NCBI GenBank assembly: GCA_013397455.1
Contig: VYZB01000116.1
Coordinates: 919,125 to 983,124 of the forward strand
DNA from: Crotophaga sulcirostris
Taxonomy: Eukaryota > Chordata > Aves > Cuculiformes > Crotophagidae
Direction: 5' to 3'
Length of the DNA: 64,000 nucleotides
The notes under the pieces were generated by a model. It did not search any database, had not been told where the DNA came from, and worked only from the letters and a program-made list of their open reading frames with translations. The translations under genes and the position numbers were made by a program. Below are positions 20,111 to 34,263 of the stretch, piece by piece. Position 1 is the stretch's first letter; every line of letters starts with the position of its first letter.

Positions 20111-22358
20111 AGAGGGTTGCCTAGAAGGATGCAAGGGGTATAGTGACAGTAAGGACCACTAGGATGAATTTGAGACTTGGCAAATTAGTCTAAGCAAACA
20201 CAAAGCCCACCTGAAAGTCCTGTATCTGCAGATGAAGGCAAGGAAAGATGATGGAGAGAAGGAGAAGAGGATTTATGTCAAAAATGCTACAGTGCCTATG
20301 AGGTATATTTTGGCAGTGATGGAGAATGGCGTTTTGGAGGCAAGATCCTACAGAGAAGGGGGTTGCAGCTGTGAGAGAGCAGATGGAAGACCCCTGGTCT
20401 GTATTTAGGCTGTTTAGATGGTAGCATAATTTCTCAAGCACATTTTAAAGAGTGTCCAAAGTTACACAGCAGAGCAGCTTGCTGCAAGAAAATGAAGACT
20501 CTGACAAGGAATGAGCACAATCCCCACTCTGCTCTGCAGTGAAAAGGAGGTAGTGATGTATTCAGAAGCTGATACCCAGTACCAGCATGTACAAATTACT
20601 TAAGTTCATCATAATAGGAAATTAATTGATCAATCAATGTACTTAAGCTTCAGGAAAGCAGTGCTGGAATAAGTACGAAAAGGATGTTTCCAAGGGAGCC
20701 TAAGTGAATTAGGCACTAACATTCTATTACGATTCAATTAGGCTTCTTTGAAAAGCCCAGACTACCCTGATGCTTTGAAATCCATTTATGGGAAGAGCAG
20801 ACAAATTCAAAAAGATGCCGTAATGAAAGTGCAAGAAGCTCCAATTTCTCTGAAAGTGAAAAATGCCAGGGATGAGCAGTAACCCCTGTGATTTCCCAGG
20901 GACGCGTTGCTGAAAGAGCTCCGATTTAAATGAAGCTTTTGCAGGCACACTCAGAGCCTGTGCAGCCTTAGAGAGGAAGAAGAAAAGGCAGAAGCAGCAA
21001 CAGAATTGGTGCAGGAATATGCTCTTAGATATATATTGGAGAAAGAAACTGCATTAAATTTAAAAAAAAAAATGAGAATGCAGGTGAGATTAGAAGTTCC
21101 TTAAATTCCTCCCGTACTAAACTTCTACTTTTTTTTAAAGGAATACCCTTGACTGAAAATCTGCTGAATTATTTCTCAGAAGTTTAAATTGGTTCTAACG
21201 CATTTTCCTATTTTTTTACAAAATAATCCTCTGCTGTTGTTGAAGCAACAGGCTTACAAAGACCACGAGCAGCTCCTCACACAGGCTCACTTGCGTTGCC
21301 TTGTGCTGCCTGTGGTCCCAGCGCTCAGGACCAACCTCCAGAAACAAAACCTGCATTTTACAGTGTAGGCAAGAAGCATTTCGGAGAATTATTGTGGATG
21401 GATTCATGCGTCAGTGTGTTGTAGGGATGGACTTATCAGGAGTTTACTTGGTTCTATGAAGCATCTTAGTAGCTTCAGCCATTTTGTTGCTGGCAGCTGC
21501 TTTTGTGGTGCATCAGTGATTGAATAGGTGACTGCCCCTAAACAAAAGAAACACCACTCACTGCTGTAGTAACCTCTGGGAGAACTTAGGGGCTTTAGTC
21601 AGCAAGTTAGATATTGCATGGTAGGATTGAAGTATTTTTAAGTCTTGGTATCAGGTAAATTCCGAGTATGATGGATCAATGATTTATCTTCCCACATATT
21701 TTAAAAACTCTCATCATATTACTGCCAGAAATACCTACCCATGTGCTGCTTTGCAAGCAGTTCGGAGAAGAGGACAACAGCTCACTTAATACAGTGCTGA
21801 TGGCATTACAGTGTTTAGTCAGCTGTGCTGCCATAAAGATGTCACGTTGAAACCTTATTTCAGAAAGACAGAGGGGCTGCTCTTTCCTTCTTGCTAGACA
21901 CAAGATTTATGCATGTGGCATCCTGCCACCAAGCCACTGGGTGAATGCAGCGCCTGCGTACCAGATTTTCTGCCACATGCTTATCTCATGATACTCTGAG
22001 GCTGTCAACTGACATGCTACCAAGCCTTCTGGTTTAATCTGAAAGCAGCATTGCAATTCCAAGAAGTCAATATGGGCAATTAATAAATACCGAGCACACC
22101 AGAGAGCTTAGGTTGGGCTTTGATGTGACCTTGGGTGTAGGAATGTGCAGGGTACTGGAAACACCGCATGTCACTGTAGTAACTCGAGGTTAGATGTATC
22201 AAAGCAAGTACCCTCATTACCAGATAGCAAGGCAGCACTGTGCAAATCCAGCTCAAAAAGGCGTATTTCTGCAAATGGCAAAGTAGTGCACCAACAGCTT
22301 TGGCTTTCCCAAACCAGCCAGTTCTCTACTGAGCTTGCACATGGAAATTTGGAGCTGG

Positions 22359-22375
22359 CGATATTCTGAATATCG
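22359..22375. repeat. 17-bp near-perfect palindrome
   Basis: CGATATTCTGAATATCG has eight pairing bases on each side of a central T. It is short enough to be chance in 64 kb. No protein-binding role is assigned. Confidence 0.6.
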
Positions 22376-23478
22376 AGTTGGGTAACCTGCTGGGGAAACC
22401 TGGGCTGGAAACGGTTGTGGGGAGGGACTGCTTACGTCACCACTCCAGTGCACTTTCTTGCTTGGTTGCCATGCTGTGTCCACAGCCACCTCCATCAGCG
22501 CAGCCCACTGGGAAATTCGTCACCTCACCGCAGAGTAGGCGTCAAGGGCTACCACCTGTGGGTTAGGGGGATTGGGTGGGTTTTATTAATTAAGAGTACC
22601 CTATTCTCATCTGAAGGAGATTTATGCAATGGGGAGCTGATGCTGCTTCAGATCTGTCCCCAGTGGCTTCCTCCACCCAAGGAGGTCCTTCCTGCAGCTC
22701 TCATGTTGGGCTGGTGCAAGACATGGGGCAAGTCTGAACTCAGGGCTTATGTGAGATGACAAATTGCCTTTGTTGCTGTCAGAGGAATCGAATATATTCC
22801 TACTTCATAATGTTTTTAAAAATTCTCTTGGAATTGCACATAAAGAGCTGAAACAGCAGTTTGTTGGAGCAAAACTATCGTAATGTGGATAATCTAACTT
22901 CTGTATTTGTATTTTTAGCTAAAGCCTGTTTCTTTAGGCTGATAGCACAAAGGGTCCTTTGTAGAAATAACAGTAAACGAGAGAGACAGATGAGTTATAA
23001 GGCATAAGGGAAGCGTTATTTTAACCTCTCTGGGCATTACTTCAAAAATGTTAAAAATCTTGAGAGCTTTCCAGCGTAGCATTTAAGGAGCAGGAAATTT
23101 TACTCTGTAGCAGTAAATATATTTCCTTCTAAAACTAATTGTATATTGTTGTAGCCCAAGTCTATGCAGGAGCACACTGAGAATCCTTTTGGAGAATACC
23201 TGTGAGGATTTTACTGGATTAGAGATTTGAGAATAAAAAGATTATTTTTAATGTGATACTGAAGAGGGTTTTGTAACTGAGACTTAGAAGATACCAGAAC
23301 AAAGCCCACTTGCAAGTAAGTACTCATAATACCAATATAATTAGTAGGAGAAGAAATGTCACAAAAAGTTTAGCAAAGTAAATGTCCTCATTCAAACTAC
23401 CAGCCAGGAACAAAACCAACTGGTTTGTAATCTACTTTGTTCAAGCTCTGGCCTGCCTGCCAATATGAGATTAATTTA

Positions 23479-23880
23479 TCATAGAATCATAGAATAGTTT
23501 GGGTCGAAAGGGACCTTTAAAGATCACCTAGTCCAACCCTCCCCCCCACCCACCTCAATGACCAGGGACGTCTTCAACCAGATCAGGTTGCTTGGAGTCC
23601 CATCGAACCTCACCTTGAATGTTTCCAGGGATGTGGCATCTACCACCTCTCTGGGCAACCTGTGCCAGTGCTTCACCACCCTCATTGTAAAAAATTTCTT
23701 CCTTCTATCTAGCCTGAGTCTACCTTCTTCTTCTTTATAACCATTACTCCTTATCCTATTGCTACAGACCCTGTTAAAAAGTTTGTCCCTGTCTTTCTTA
23801 TAAGCCCCCATTAATTACTGAAAGGCCACAGTAAGATGTCCCCAGAGTTTTCTCTTCTCCAGGCTAAAACTTATGTATGA
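23479..23880 (-). mobile_element. CR1 LINE 3' end, antisense, 5'-truncated
   Basis: It begins at the tip with CATAGAATCATAGAATAG (the 8-bp tail unit), then GGACCTTTAAAGATCACC and TAGTCCAACC, and continues through blocks typical of the CR1 3' region up to TCTTCTCCAGGCTAAAAC. On the minus strand a 95-codon open stretch contains KKFFTMRVVKHWHRLPREVV, which is common to CR1 3' ends and is not a host protein. 5' truncation is the rule for target-primed insertion. There is no intact reverse transcriptase, so it cannot move. Confidence 0.9.
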
Positions 23881-24139
23881 ACAGATTATTAGGAAAAGCC
23901 TTGAAAGGGTCGGCTTCAAGGTATAGTGGATCATGTTGATTATATATTATTCTTGAGTCAACACTGAGCTAATGATAACATTTAGGCTTTCTCATAGCAT
24001 GATTGTGACCTTCCCAGCACAGTGCCCAGGGCACATGGACACAGAAATTCCCACCAGAGGGGAGAATTAATCACCCTCTAGTTTGGGTTGACATCTAATT
24101 GTATACATCTCAATGTGGCATGGTCGGAACCATGCAGTC

Positions 24140-24250
24140 CCTTTCCCAGGAGCTGATGGCTTGCAGTTTTAGGTCAGAAGGGGACATTGGTATTCTCTGC
24201 TTCCCCTGGTGTGTGATACAGCCACTCAGCTCAGATTGCTCTGGGGACTG
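24140..24250 (-). mobile_element. Ancient CR1 3' tail, copy A
   Basis: GCAGTTTTAGGTCAGAAGGG, then ACATTGGTATTCTCTGCTTC and GTGTGTGATACAG, resembles the terminal part of old amniote CR1 copies (AGATTTTAAGGCCAGAAGGGACCATT, then ATCATCTAGTCTGACCTCC, TGTATAACACAGGCC). It is related to copy B about 745 bp downstream. Boundaries are approximate. Confidence 0.5.
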
Positions 24251-24884
24251 TGTTAAGTGTGTTGACTTAATCTGTATTAATTATAACGTGAGTTTACACA
24301 TGTCTAGCTGACAAGTAAATACTTGCTTGTATGTAGCTATTTAGGTGTCTGAATCTAGAGCTGAATCTCTCCCCAAAATGTTCACAGAATTAAGGAAAGA
24401 TAAGATCTCCTAAGATTTTTCTTTCCTTGTTTTTTATGAAACACACTTGTGATTGCAGTCTGGTTGAAGATGCTACTTTCAGTTTAGCCACTGAAATCAA
24501 TATTGGTGAAATAGGTGCCTTGAAGGAGGCCAGATAGCATCTCTCAAAAGTTGCTGTGTCTCAAAAGTACTGTGTCCCTGATGACAAGAGCCTTTGCTCG
24601 TGCAGTAGTGGTACCCTGCCTCCTGCAGGATCACCCTGGCTGTGCATGGCACCACAAGGGTATCCAGCAGCAGCATCGCTCAGCGCGGAGTTTATGGACT
24701 AATCCTTTGCTGGTGCAAAACCCAGGCAGCTTCCTTCATCCAATGGGAGCTATGCTGACCTTCACATCACCTGAAAAAAACAGTCCTGACAGTGTTCAAA
24801 AACTTCCCTAGCATTTTAAACAATAAATTCATTAGATTTTTGCATAATGGTGCCCATTTTCAAGGAGCTGAGGCATGGTCTCCC

Positions 24885-24980
24885 ATGTCTATGAATTGAT
24901 AACTCCCAGTTTTAGGCTAAAAGGGGCATTAATATTCTCTGCTTCAACCTTGCATGTGATGCAGGTTTTAGAACAGTGGT
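24885..24980 (-). mobile_element. Ancient CR1 3' tail, copy B
   Basis: TGTCTATGAATTGATAACTC, then CCAGTTTTAGGCTAAAAGGG, GCATTAATATTCTCTGCTTC and GCATGTGATGCAGG, matches copy A block by block. It also keeps a recognisable TCTATGAATT tail. Two insertions of the same family, or a local duplication, would both explain the pair. Confidence 0.5.
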
Positions 24981-25623
24981 AAGTGATTCCCAGCAAAGAC
25001 CTGAAAAATATTTCTACTTGTCCAGCCTGTGCCCACAGCCAAGTAGCAAGAAGAAAACACCCTTGGAGTTACAGGCGTAAACTGCAACTCCAGGGACCAG
25101 AGGTTGTTGTCTCCTGAATTTGGCAACGTGCCCTGAGCAGGTATTCTGCTGTTTTAATAAAAAACAGTAACATCAGTAGGTGCTGTCGATATTTCGTAGC
25201 TGCATAAGGAACAACTGAAAGGCACGAGAGAATGGAGAGCAAATAACAGATGGTAAGGAGGTTGAAATGCTTTACAGTGCTTATTCCAGTCTTAAATGAA
25301 AAGGATAATAGTAACAGGATATTTAGTACAATCATAGCTAACGGAGCTAGGAAGCCTTCATAAGGGAGAATCCAAAAGAATAAGGCTGCTGATTGCCTAA
25401 ATCACTTGAATATTCTTAAATCAGTGAGGCTAAATGAAATTCACCCTTGACTATAGTGCTTAAAAGAGCTGGTGTGAAAAGCTGTTGGTTTATAAAAACC
25501 TCTCCTGTCTTCTAGAGATGCTGCAGTGGTGCATGCTTTTCAAATCCCTTGGTGAAAAACACTGCGATTATATGTACCCTTCATGCCATCAGCGACGAAT
25601 CCGAGTCATGACTGCGAACAGTC

Positions 25624-25648
25624 GTGCACACACACATACACACACCTA
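25624..25648. repeat. Short interrupted CA microsatellite
   Basis: GTGCACACACACATACACACACC: about nine CA units with one TA interruption. It is a likely length-variable marker. Confidence 0.85.
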
Positions 25649-28241
25649 GAGCTGGCTTTTTCTAGTTGTTTGAGCGAAGAATAAGAGTGAAAAGTGACAT
25701 CAGTTTTGATATGTGACATTAGCTTTCAAGGGGATGAAGGGGAGCAGCATGTTCTAATCATTATTCCTCTTCAAAATAAGCCACGAACTCAGACAAAAGA
25801 GGAGAGAAAGGGGAGGGAGAAAATCCATGAGAGAAACAGAATCACATTTTCTCACTTATCTAATTAAAGAAAGGTGGGTAAAGAAGAGGGAGAGCTTGCC
25901 GTGCTCAGGCAGGGGTGATGCACCACTTACTCTGGGAAAAGTAGGAGATGGAGGTCATCGCTCTGCCAGGCCCATGGGAATTGTCTGTCCCTACTGGAGG
26001 GGTGCTGTCTTCCCAGTGCTAACTGACACTCGACTTTGGGACATCCTGCTTGTTGAATCTTATGTCTTAATTTAGTGGCACAACTGTTGTCATGTGTGTT
26101 TTGTCTTGGTTCATGGTACGGATGCTTCCAGTGCAAACCTGCCTTGTGAGCATCAGGGGCCACTCTGACACATCCCACCACACTGAGGGAAGGTGTAGAC
26201 TCTGCTATACGTTCCATGTATTTCACAACTTTATTTAAACTGCCCTTTAGCAACTTGTACTGCTTCCTGAGCAGCCTGCAGCGGGGATTAACCTCCTCCG
26301 TGGGGGTTGTCTGGCTTGTCCCCGGTACACCCACTATCCGCATTATTCCCATGTCCCAGTGCCACGTTTTGTCTTGGCTCCTCTGTAAGGTTAAACGCCC
26401 CCAGCCTTCTTAAAAAAAGCACTTCCTGAAATCAGAGCTTTGCCACCCACTGCCATATGTCCACTGCTGCCTCTCCTACAAGCTACCGTTTAATGACATT
26501 AAGATATCTGCAGCCAAGTGCCTGACATTTGTGACTCCAGGGAAGGGGAGCAGCCGTTTTACCCCTTAGAAAGTGCCCAAGAAATGGATTTCAGCAAGGG
26601 AAAGGAGAGGAGTATCTTCTTTTCTGATTTGGAGGTTGAGGAAGTGATCTTAAGCCTTACTTGGCCCTGTGCCACACCAGAGGTAACAACGAGGAACCAC
26701 AAACTTTGTACTCATGGTTTCTTTTCCAGAAGATGAGTGCTGTGATTTTTCTGTGCCTTTTGCATCACTTCTCTTTTTCGTCTGCAAACAGCTGCAGGGT
26801 GGCCAGACCGAAACTCTTTGTACCCAAAATTGCTGTGTCAAGGAGGGCTGGTGAGCAGGGGGCTGGGAGTCAGCCAGAGGTGCTGCCATGTGGGGTTAAG
26901 CTCCCCACGGGCAGGCACATCCTCCCTTTGACTGAGCTTGCACCAGGCTGACTTGGCTCTCTGGTAGGAGAGTGGTGTGAATTGCTCTTGGGAGGAGAAA
27001 TCCTCGGTTGTCCTCCTAAATGAAGCTTGTTTCTTCAGTTTGGGTGGGGAAAAGGGAAGATTTGGAAGCAGTCCCCAGTGTCACTGCATCCTCACCTGCC
27101 TGGGCAGCCTGTTAGCTAGCTTAGGTCACATCCCTGCCCTCCCTTCCCACCATGTCCCTTCCTCATTCCCATCACTATTCCTGCTGTGACCTGGCTCTCA
27201 CACGCTGCAGGGACAGGCATGCTGCTGAAAAAGAAAGTGAGAGCCAAGTAGCTTCTGGAAGACCAGAGGCATCTGCAGGCCAGCAGATGCTGCTGGCACC
27301 CAGTGTTTCTCAGGACCAGTTGCATGGACCTCAGGAATATTTATTTGCATCCTGGCCTCAATCCCAATTGGGATCTTTGGATGCTGCTGCTATATGAATA
27401 TTTATTACAACAGATGATTATCTTTTCTTGCTGCGCACCCTTAGTTTGCATCCTGTTTGCATTTCTCCTCGAGAACCATGTTTTCCTATTACTCTGCTTT
27501 TCACTGCACTCTTGTGCTATGTTGTGATATAACCAATTACATATAAAAAGAAAAATCTGGGGATGGACTCATGGTTTTTCGATTGCAGTTTTCTCTCTTG
27601 GGGTTTGTTCTCCTTAAAGCCGCATTCAGTGACAGACAGCTTCATTTGCTCAGATGTCCTTTGCCCTCCGAGGTTTCATGTATTTATTTAGAAGATGAAA
27701 CTTACTGTCAGTATTTGTATAGCACCCTCTGGAGTCTAACTTCCTCAAAATCTGGAAGTACATGATTTGTACAACAAATAAACCCTATTAATTAAAAGAA
27801 TTTTAGCAAATTATCTGATATTATTCAGTTTCTGCTGTAGTAGTTGTTGAAAGCCACCCTATTTACAGGCTTTTGTTTCAATTTATAGTGGCAGAAAAGA
27901 CTCGTTTTGGGTTGGTTTTTTTACAGTGCAGCAGCCACGCTCACATTTCAAGGTTAATTGAGAAAACTCGAAAGTTTAGTCTATGTCTCCAGTGCACAAG
28001 GTATTACATTCAGCTGAGTTCAAAATGGGCTTTTATTTCAGAAATCTTTCCATACAGCGCCGTGTAACGACAGTGGTCACCTTTTGAAGATTATTTTCAT
28101 TCCCTGGGACCAAAACCAACCTGGGTTGGGGAGCCCTGAGGGCTGTGTTGTCTCTGTCCCACCCCATTACTAGGCAGCGCTTGTATGCAGCATCCATGAC
28201 AAGTGTCTTTCCAGGTTGGGTGACAAGAGAGTGGTTTGTAG

Positions 28242-28628
<387 letters not shown>

Positions 28629-28784
28629 TAATCCCAATTTTCCATTTCTACTTTGCTCAAGAACCTAGTAGCCTCTCCCAGTGTTCAGATGCGGGTGTGA
28701 TGTACGGTCCTGAAACAAGATTTAAAAGGAGCCTAATTTTCAGGAATTATTTTCTTGGGCAGAGACCATGATGTTACCCTGTTG

Positions 28785-28930
28785 TCCTACAAGCGAGTCC
28801 CTGGCCCTCCATGTTTCAGTTTCTCTAGCTGCAAAAATAAATGAATAATTTGCTTCTTTGCTGTTCAGCCTCTTGTGGGGACAATATGACTAATATTCAT
28901 AAAACACCTTCACTTTCACAACCCTATGTA
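28785..28930 (+). mobile_element. MIR-like SINE relic
   Basis: GAGTCCCTGGCCCTCCATG, then TTTCAGTTTCTCTAGCTGCAAAAATAA, parallels the MIR segment ending CTCAGTTTCCTCATCTGTAAAATGG. It is followed by a 3' section with ATATTCATAAAACACCTT, which is like the MIR end AATGCATGTAAAGCGCTT. It is heavily diverged. Confidence 0.4.
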
Positions 28931-30499
28931 AGTATATTATTTTCATGTGGTGAGTCTTACACCACCAGTTCAGCCTGTTTACTGCCTCCAAAACAAATAG
29001 ATCACACATGATATATTCCCTTTTAAAAACTCAGCAGTTGTGGAGAATCATATTTCTTCAAGAAGTTTCTCACCTGAAGAACACAGGAATTTTCCTTTTT
29101 GGAAAAAAACATGAAAAAAATCCCAAGTGCCCAGCCTTCCAACAGAGCCCATATCATGGTAATGTGAGAAATATCCTAAATATTTGGTGGACAGAGAGTG
29201 ATGCAAATATCATGTAGGAAAACAGCATCCAAGAAGGAGTCGGATAAAACAGGTGAATTATTTTAACATGCTGCCTGTACTTCTGCCTTCTTTAAGTACA
29301 ATCACAAAGCCAGGCAAAACTTTCTGTCACTGCCACTAATGCTAATGTGGCACAGAGATGGCATATCAAACCATGGCATTTGCAGCTTCTGGAGACTGCC
29401 TCATCAAGGCACCTTTCAGAAGGATGAAGTGTAGAGGACTTTCAATAACAATCTACCCTAAAAAGTCTTTCACTGAAGATGACTAATGGTGTGATGTTTG
29501 AAGGGATTTTTGAAAAGTGCTTATTTTATGTATATAAAATTGTAGGTGTAATATGATCCATTTCCAGAAGCTTGTTGATGAGGGAAAAGTGATTCTCTCG
29601 GGGTAAGAGAGGGTGATTATAGTTTTTTAGGTCAGAGTCTAATTATATAGAATCATCTTATTTTGCATATCAACGGCATTCGTGTAGGCACAAAGGATCT
29701 CTAAACATCCTTTGTGGACTCGCTGCAGCATGGCACATGCCCTCTCGAGGTCATTGATTATAATCAAGTTATGTCTTCCACAGGTGATTAGATTTTCTGG
29801 TGTGGCGCAAAAATAATGATCTCTTGTTACTGAGAAATATTTATTTAAAACTGTTCAGCACTTTAACTTAATAACTTTTAAGACTGTAACCTTGCTTGAA
29901 TGACACAAATATATTTCTTAGAAAAAGCTAATGAGGAATGACAATAATCCACTACTCAGAAGGTGCATTTCTCTCTACTGCAGCTCCTAATCTCTCTTGA
30001 TGGCAATCTTACTTCTGTGCTTCTAACCCCCCAGTCTGTGCACATTTGTCTCTAGGCTGGGCTCCACAACACATCACAGCAATGGGTACAGCTGCAAGCA
30101 CGGCTCCCGAAGTAGTGATTCCTTCCAGCTCATAGCCTCATGGTCCTGCTTTTGAGCCTACCTCTCCTGGCAACAAGTTGCACTGGGGCTTGCAATTGCT
30201 GCAGAAAGATTTTTAACACTCCAGCTAAATTCTAAATCGAAACTATCCCCAGCACTTAATTCTTGGGGTTGAAGCCAGAAAACATCCCAGAGTTAAACTG
30301 CAACCCATCACTGTGGAGATGAGTCTGGAGTAACACTCAAATCGGATTTGGCTCAGCTCTGGCTGTAAAGTGGGAATAAAAACTCTTGAGATGCAGATTG
30401 CAAAAGTTTTGTCCCATTTGCATGAACAGAGAATTAGGCTTGCTGTATACCCTGCGTGCTATGGGCTTAGGGGAGCTGTTCAGGCAAGACAAATATCAT

Positions 30500-30600
30500 T
30501 TATTAGCTATATTAGGGCAGGGGCTATCTCCATTGTATTTCCTAGCACCTAGAACATAAAGACCCTGACCCATGGCTTGAGTACATGTTACCTACATCTG
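30500..30600 (+). mobile_element. Possible tail of an old MIR/LINE element
   Basis: AGGGCAGGGGCTATCTCCAT, TGTATTTCCTAGCACCTAG and AACATAAAGACCCTGACCC resemble the shared 3' tail of old amniote MIR and L2/CR1-like repeats (GGGCAGGGACTGTCT, then TATAGCACCTAGCACAATGGGGCCCTG). The family cannot be decided by eye. Confidence 0.4.
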
Positions 30601-31157
30601 GAAAACCTGCTTTCTTTGGGAAAAGGATAGAAAAACCCACCAGAAGATGATCCGTTCACTGAGTATGTGGAGAGAGAAAATCAGGATGAAGAACCATAAC
30701 CATATTCTAAATCTCCTCCAGACATTAGCTTTTAGTGTGAGGACACCTTCTTCAGGCTTAAGTCCAAACGTATTTTCCCTGGGTAGTGGCCAAGCTCCAA
30801 AGCTATCACACTCCTTGACAAAATTCCCATTTTCTTTAGTGGAACAGGAACATGCAGGTCTCACTCAGAGACTGTTGAAGTCAGCAAACACCTCTACAGG
30901 GAAATCTTTCCCCTTCAAGTTTTGCCCAGATGGCATGCTCCCTCTCAGGTTCCCCCAAGTGTATTCATAGTGTCATTCCTCACCCACTGCTCCCCCGCCC
31001 CCGCACACCCTTTTTCTCGCCCTTCCTGATTTGATTGCACAGTCTAAAGCAGATTTATATATGATACATTAAAATTACCCTGACTGCTGAATATTTTTTA
31101 TAGGCTCCTGTTTGATTGAGAGATGTCATTTTTTATAATATTATTTTTCTTACTTGA

Positions 31158-32085
<928 letters not shown>

Positions 32086-33364
32086 CTGGGAGAAAAGTTC
32101 CCTCCTTACCAGCGTAGGCAGCACACACAAAGAAGGACATGTGGGAGTTTTACCCAGCTGTTCCTGGGGGAAAAAAAAGACAAGTGGGAGGGAGGTTGGG
32201 AGAGAGGGATTTCCCTGCTTTTATCATTCTCCATTTCTCTGCAGTGTTAACATTCTCTCATAGCAGCCAACAGCAATATTTTGCAGTTGCAATGTGAAGG
32301 AAATAGGTCTGACAACCATCAAGCATGCAAAGAGGCTTCACTGCTGTACAAACACAATTTAAAATACTGGCTGTAGTTGAATCTAAATGGTGGTTTATGG
32401 AATTTGAGACAGACAGGCTGAACAGCTGAATATCTGACCTGCACTTACAGTATTTGCTTACAGGAGCATTCACATTTTGTATTTGTTGTTGAGGCCTCTC
32501 TTTTGACAGTAGTCACTAGCCCTATAATCTTCTTAGTTTCAATGAAACTGAGACCACACTCCTTAGAAGGCTTTAACTCCCAAAGTAGCTGTCTACACTG
32601 CACCTGTAGCGTCACAGTGTCTGGGTTTTTTGCAGTCTGGTCCTACCTCTGCTTGGCTGGAGAGGGAAAAGCACGGTCCAACAGGCCATGCAAGTATGCT
32701 CTGATGGCAGTTTGGTGGAAGTTTGATGATATAAAGAGGAGCCTGGGCAGGGAGGTGTGGATGATTGCAATCCAAGGATGTAGTTGGGAGTGCAGATGCA
32801 CCAGACAGTACCAGTAAGGGATTACAAACTGTTACCTTTCCCTTGCCAAGTTCTCTCACTGCGTTTTCTGCAGTAAATTGCTGCCTGTCATGTTAAATTG
32901 CATTAATACTGCATAGAGGCCCTAAGGATTGGCTGGAAATGATTTCTTCACCTGTTTTTGACCATGCTTGTTTTGCTGCTGGAGTGAAAGCCTTCTGTGG
33001 AGGCTTTTGTGAGATGTTGACTTTTAGTTATTCTTAGTTGAGGTACGTTCCAATGTGAAAAGGTGTTGAATCCTAAATTCGAAGCTCTTTCCCTTGAATC
33101 TGGATGAGCTGATGGTATTCAGTGGCTACATCAGGAGAGCTGCAGGTCCCACAGGGCTGGAAACCTAGCTGAGCATCAGTGGATATTTTGCTTTGCTCAA
33201 AGTTGGAGGACACAGGAAAGAGGGAAGGGGAACCAACAGAAGTGGGAATTAATTCCTGCAAGCTCTAAGTGTTGGACCCCACACTGCATAGCAAAAGTTT
33301 GGAGAGCAAAATACTAAGGAGGAAGCCTGTTTTTCTCATTAAAACACAGAACTGAATCTAATTT

Positions 33365-33470
33365 TTTTCCTGGCTCAACCACTGACTCCTGGTGTGGTCT
33401 CAAATAAATTGTTTCACCTTTTATGCTTCAAAATGGGGACAACCACTAAGTGGCTACCTTGGAAGCTTCA
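33365..33470 (+). mobile_element. MIR-like SINE relic
   Basis: TGGCTCAACCACTGACTCCT, GTGTGGTCTCAAATAAATTG, TTTCACCTTTTATGCTTCAA and AATGGGGACAACCAC follow the MIR order (GGCTCTGCCACTTACTAGCT, GTGTGACCTTGGGCAAGTC, ACTTAACCTCTCTGTGCCTCAG, AAAATGGGGATAATAA). Confidence 0.6.
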
Positions 33471-34041
33471 GTCAGAAGTTAAAAAATAACCAATATAAAT
33501 AATACACCAGAGCATCTTGAATTGTTTTACAGGAGCAACACAGCCAGTTCTTTCCTTTATCAACAAATGAAAATAAGTAAGAAATTTGTCCCTGAAAATT
33601 AGGCATTAAGCCTACAGTGCAAGCACTGTCTTCACTCTGCCCATGCATATGTTGCTTCAATCCACCACTGTATTTAGCATTTTAGATTTCAGACTGGCCT
33701 GTGTCTCACAAGCCAAGATACACTCTGCCTCCCGACACCTTCTTGCAAATGTTGCAGTAATTTAATAGACTGGAAGTTATTTATGAACACTGAAAAGGGT
33801 CTATCCCCTTATGTACATGTCCCTCGTAACCTGACATCTTGATTTCTTCATGTCATCTTATTAAAAAAAAACTGCCTTTGGGGCACATGAATAAGTGACA
33901 CAGATATGCATCATCGGAACAGATGCTCAGTATTGAGGGTGATTTATTTTAATTAGTCAAATGTCATTTGAAGAATTTTTACTTTGTAACTGGCTTTGAT
34001 TGCTGTGTGCAAAGCTGCTGCCGTTCCAGGATCTCACGTAA

Positions 34042-34263
<222 letters not shown>

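Noticed and set aside
23524..23811. 95-codon minus-strand open frame that looks protein-like
   Set aside because: It is the translated 3' region of a CR1 element, repeated in similar form at 31.4 and 35.7 kb, not a host gene.
25927..26352. 141-codon minus-strand open frame with a Lys/Arg-rich helix-like stretch
   Set aside because: No domain recognised and no exon borders. It might be an old transposon remnant, but I could not match it.
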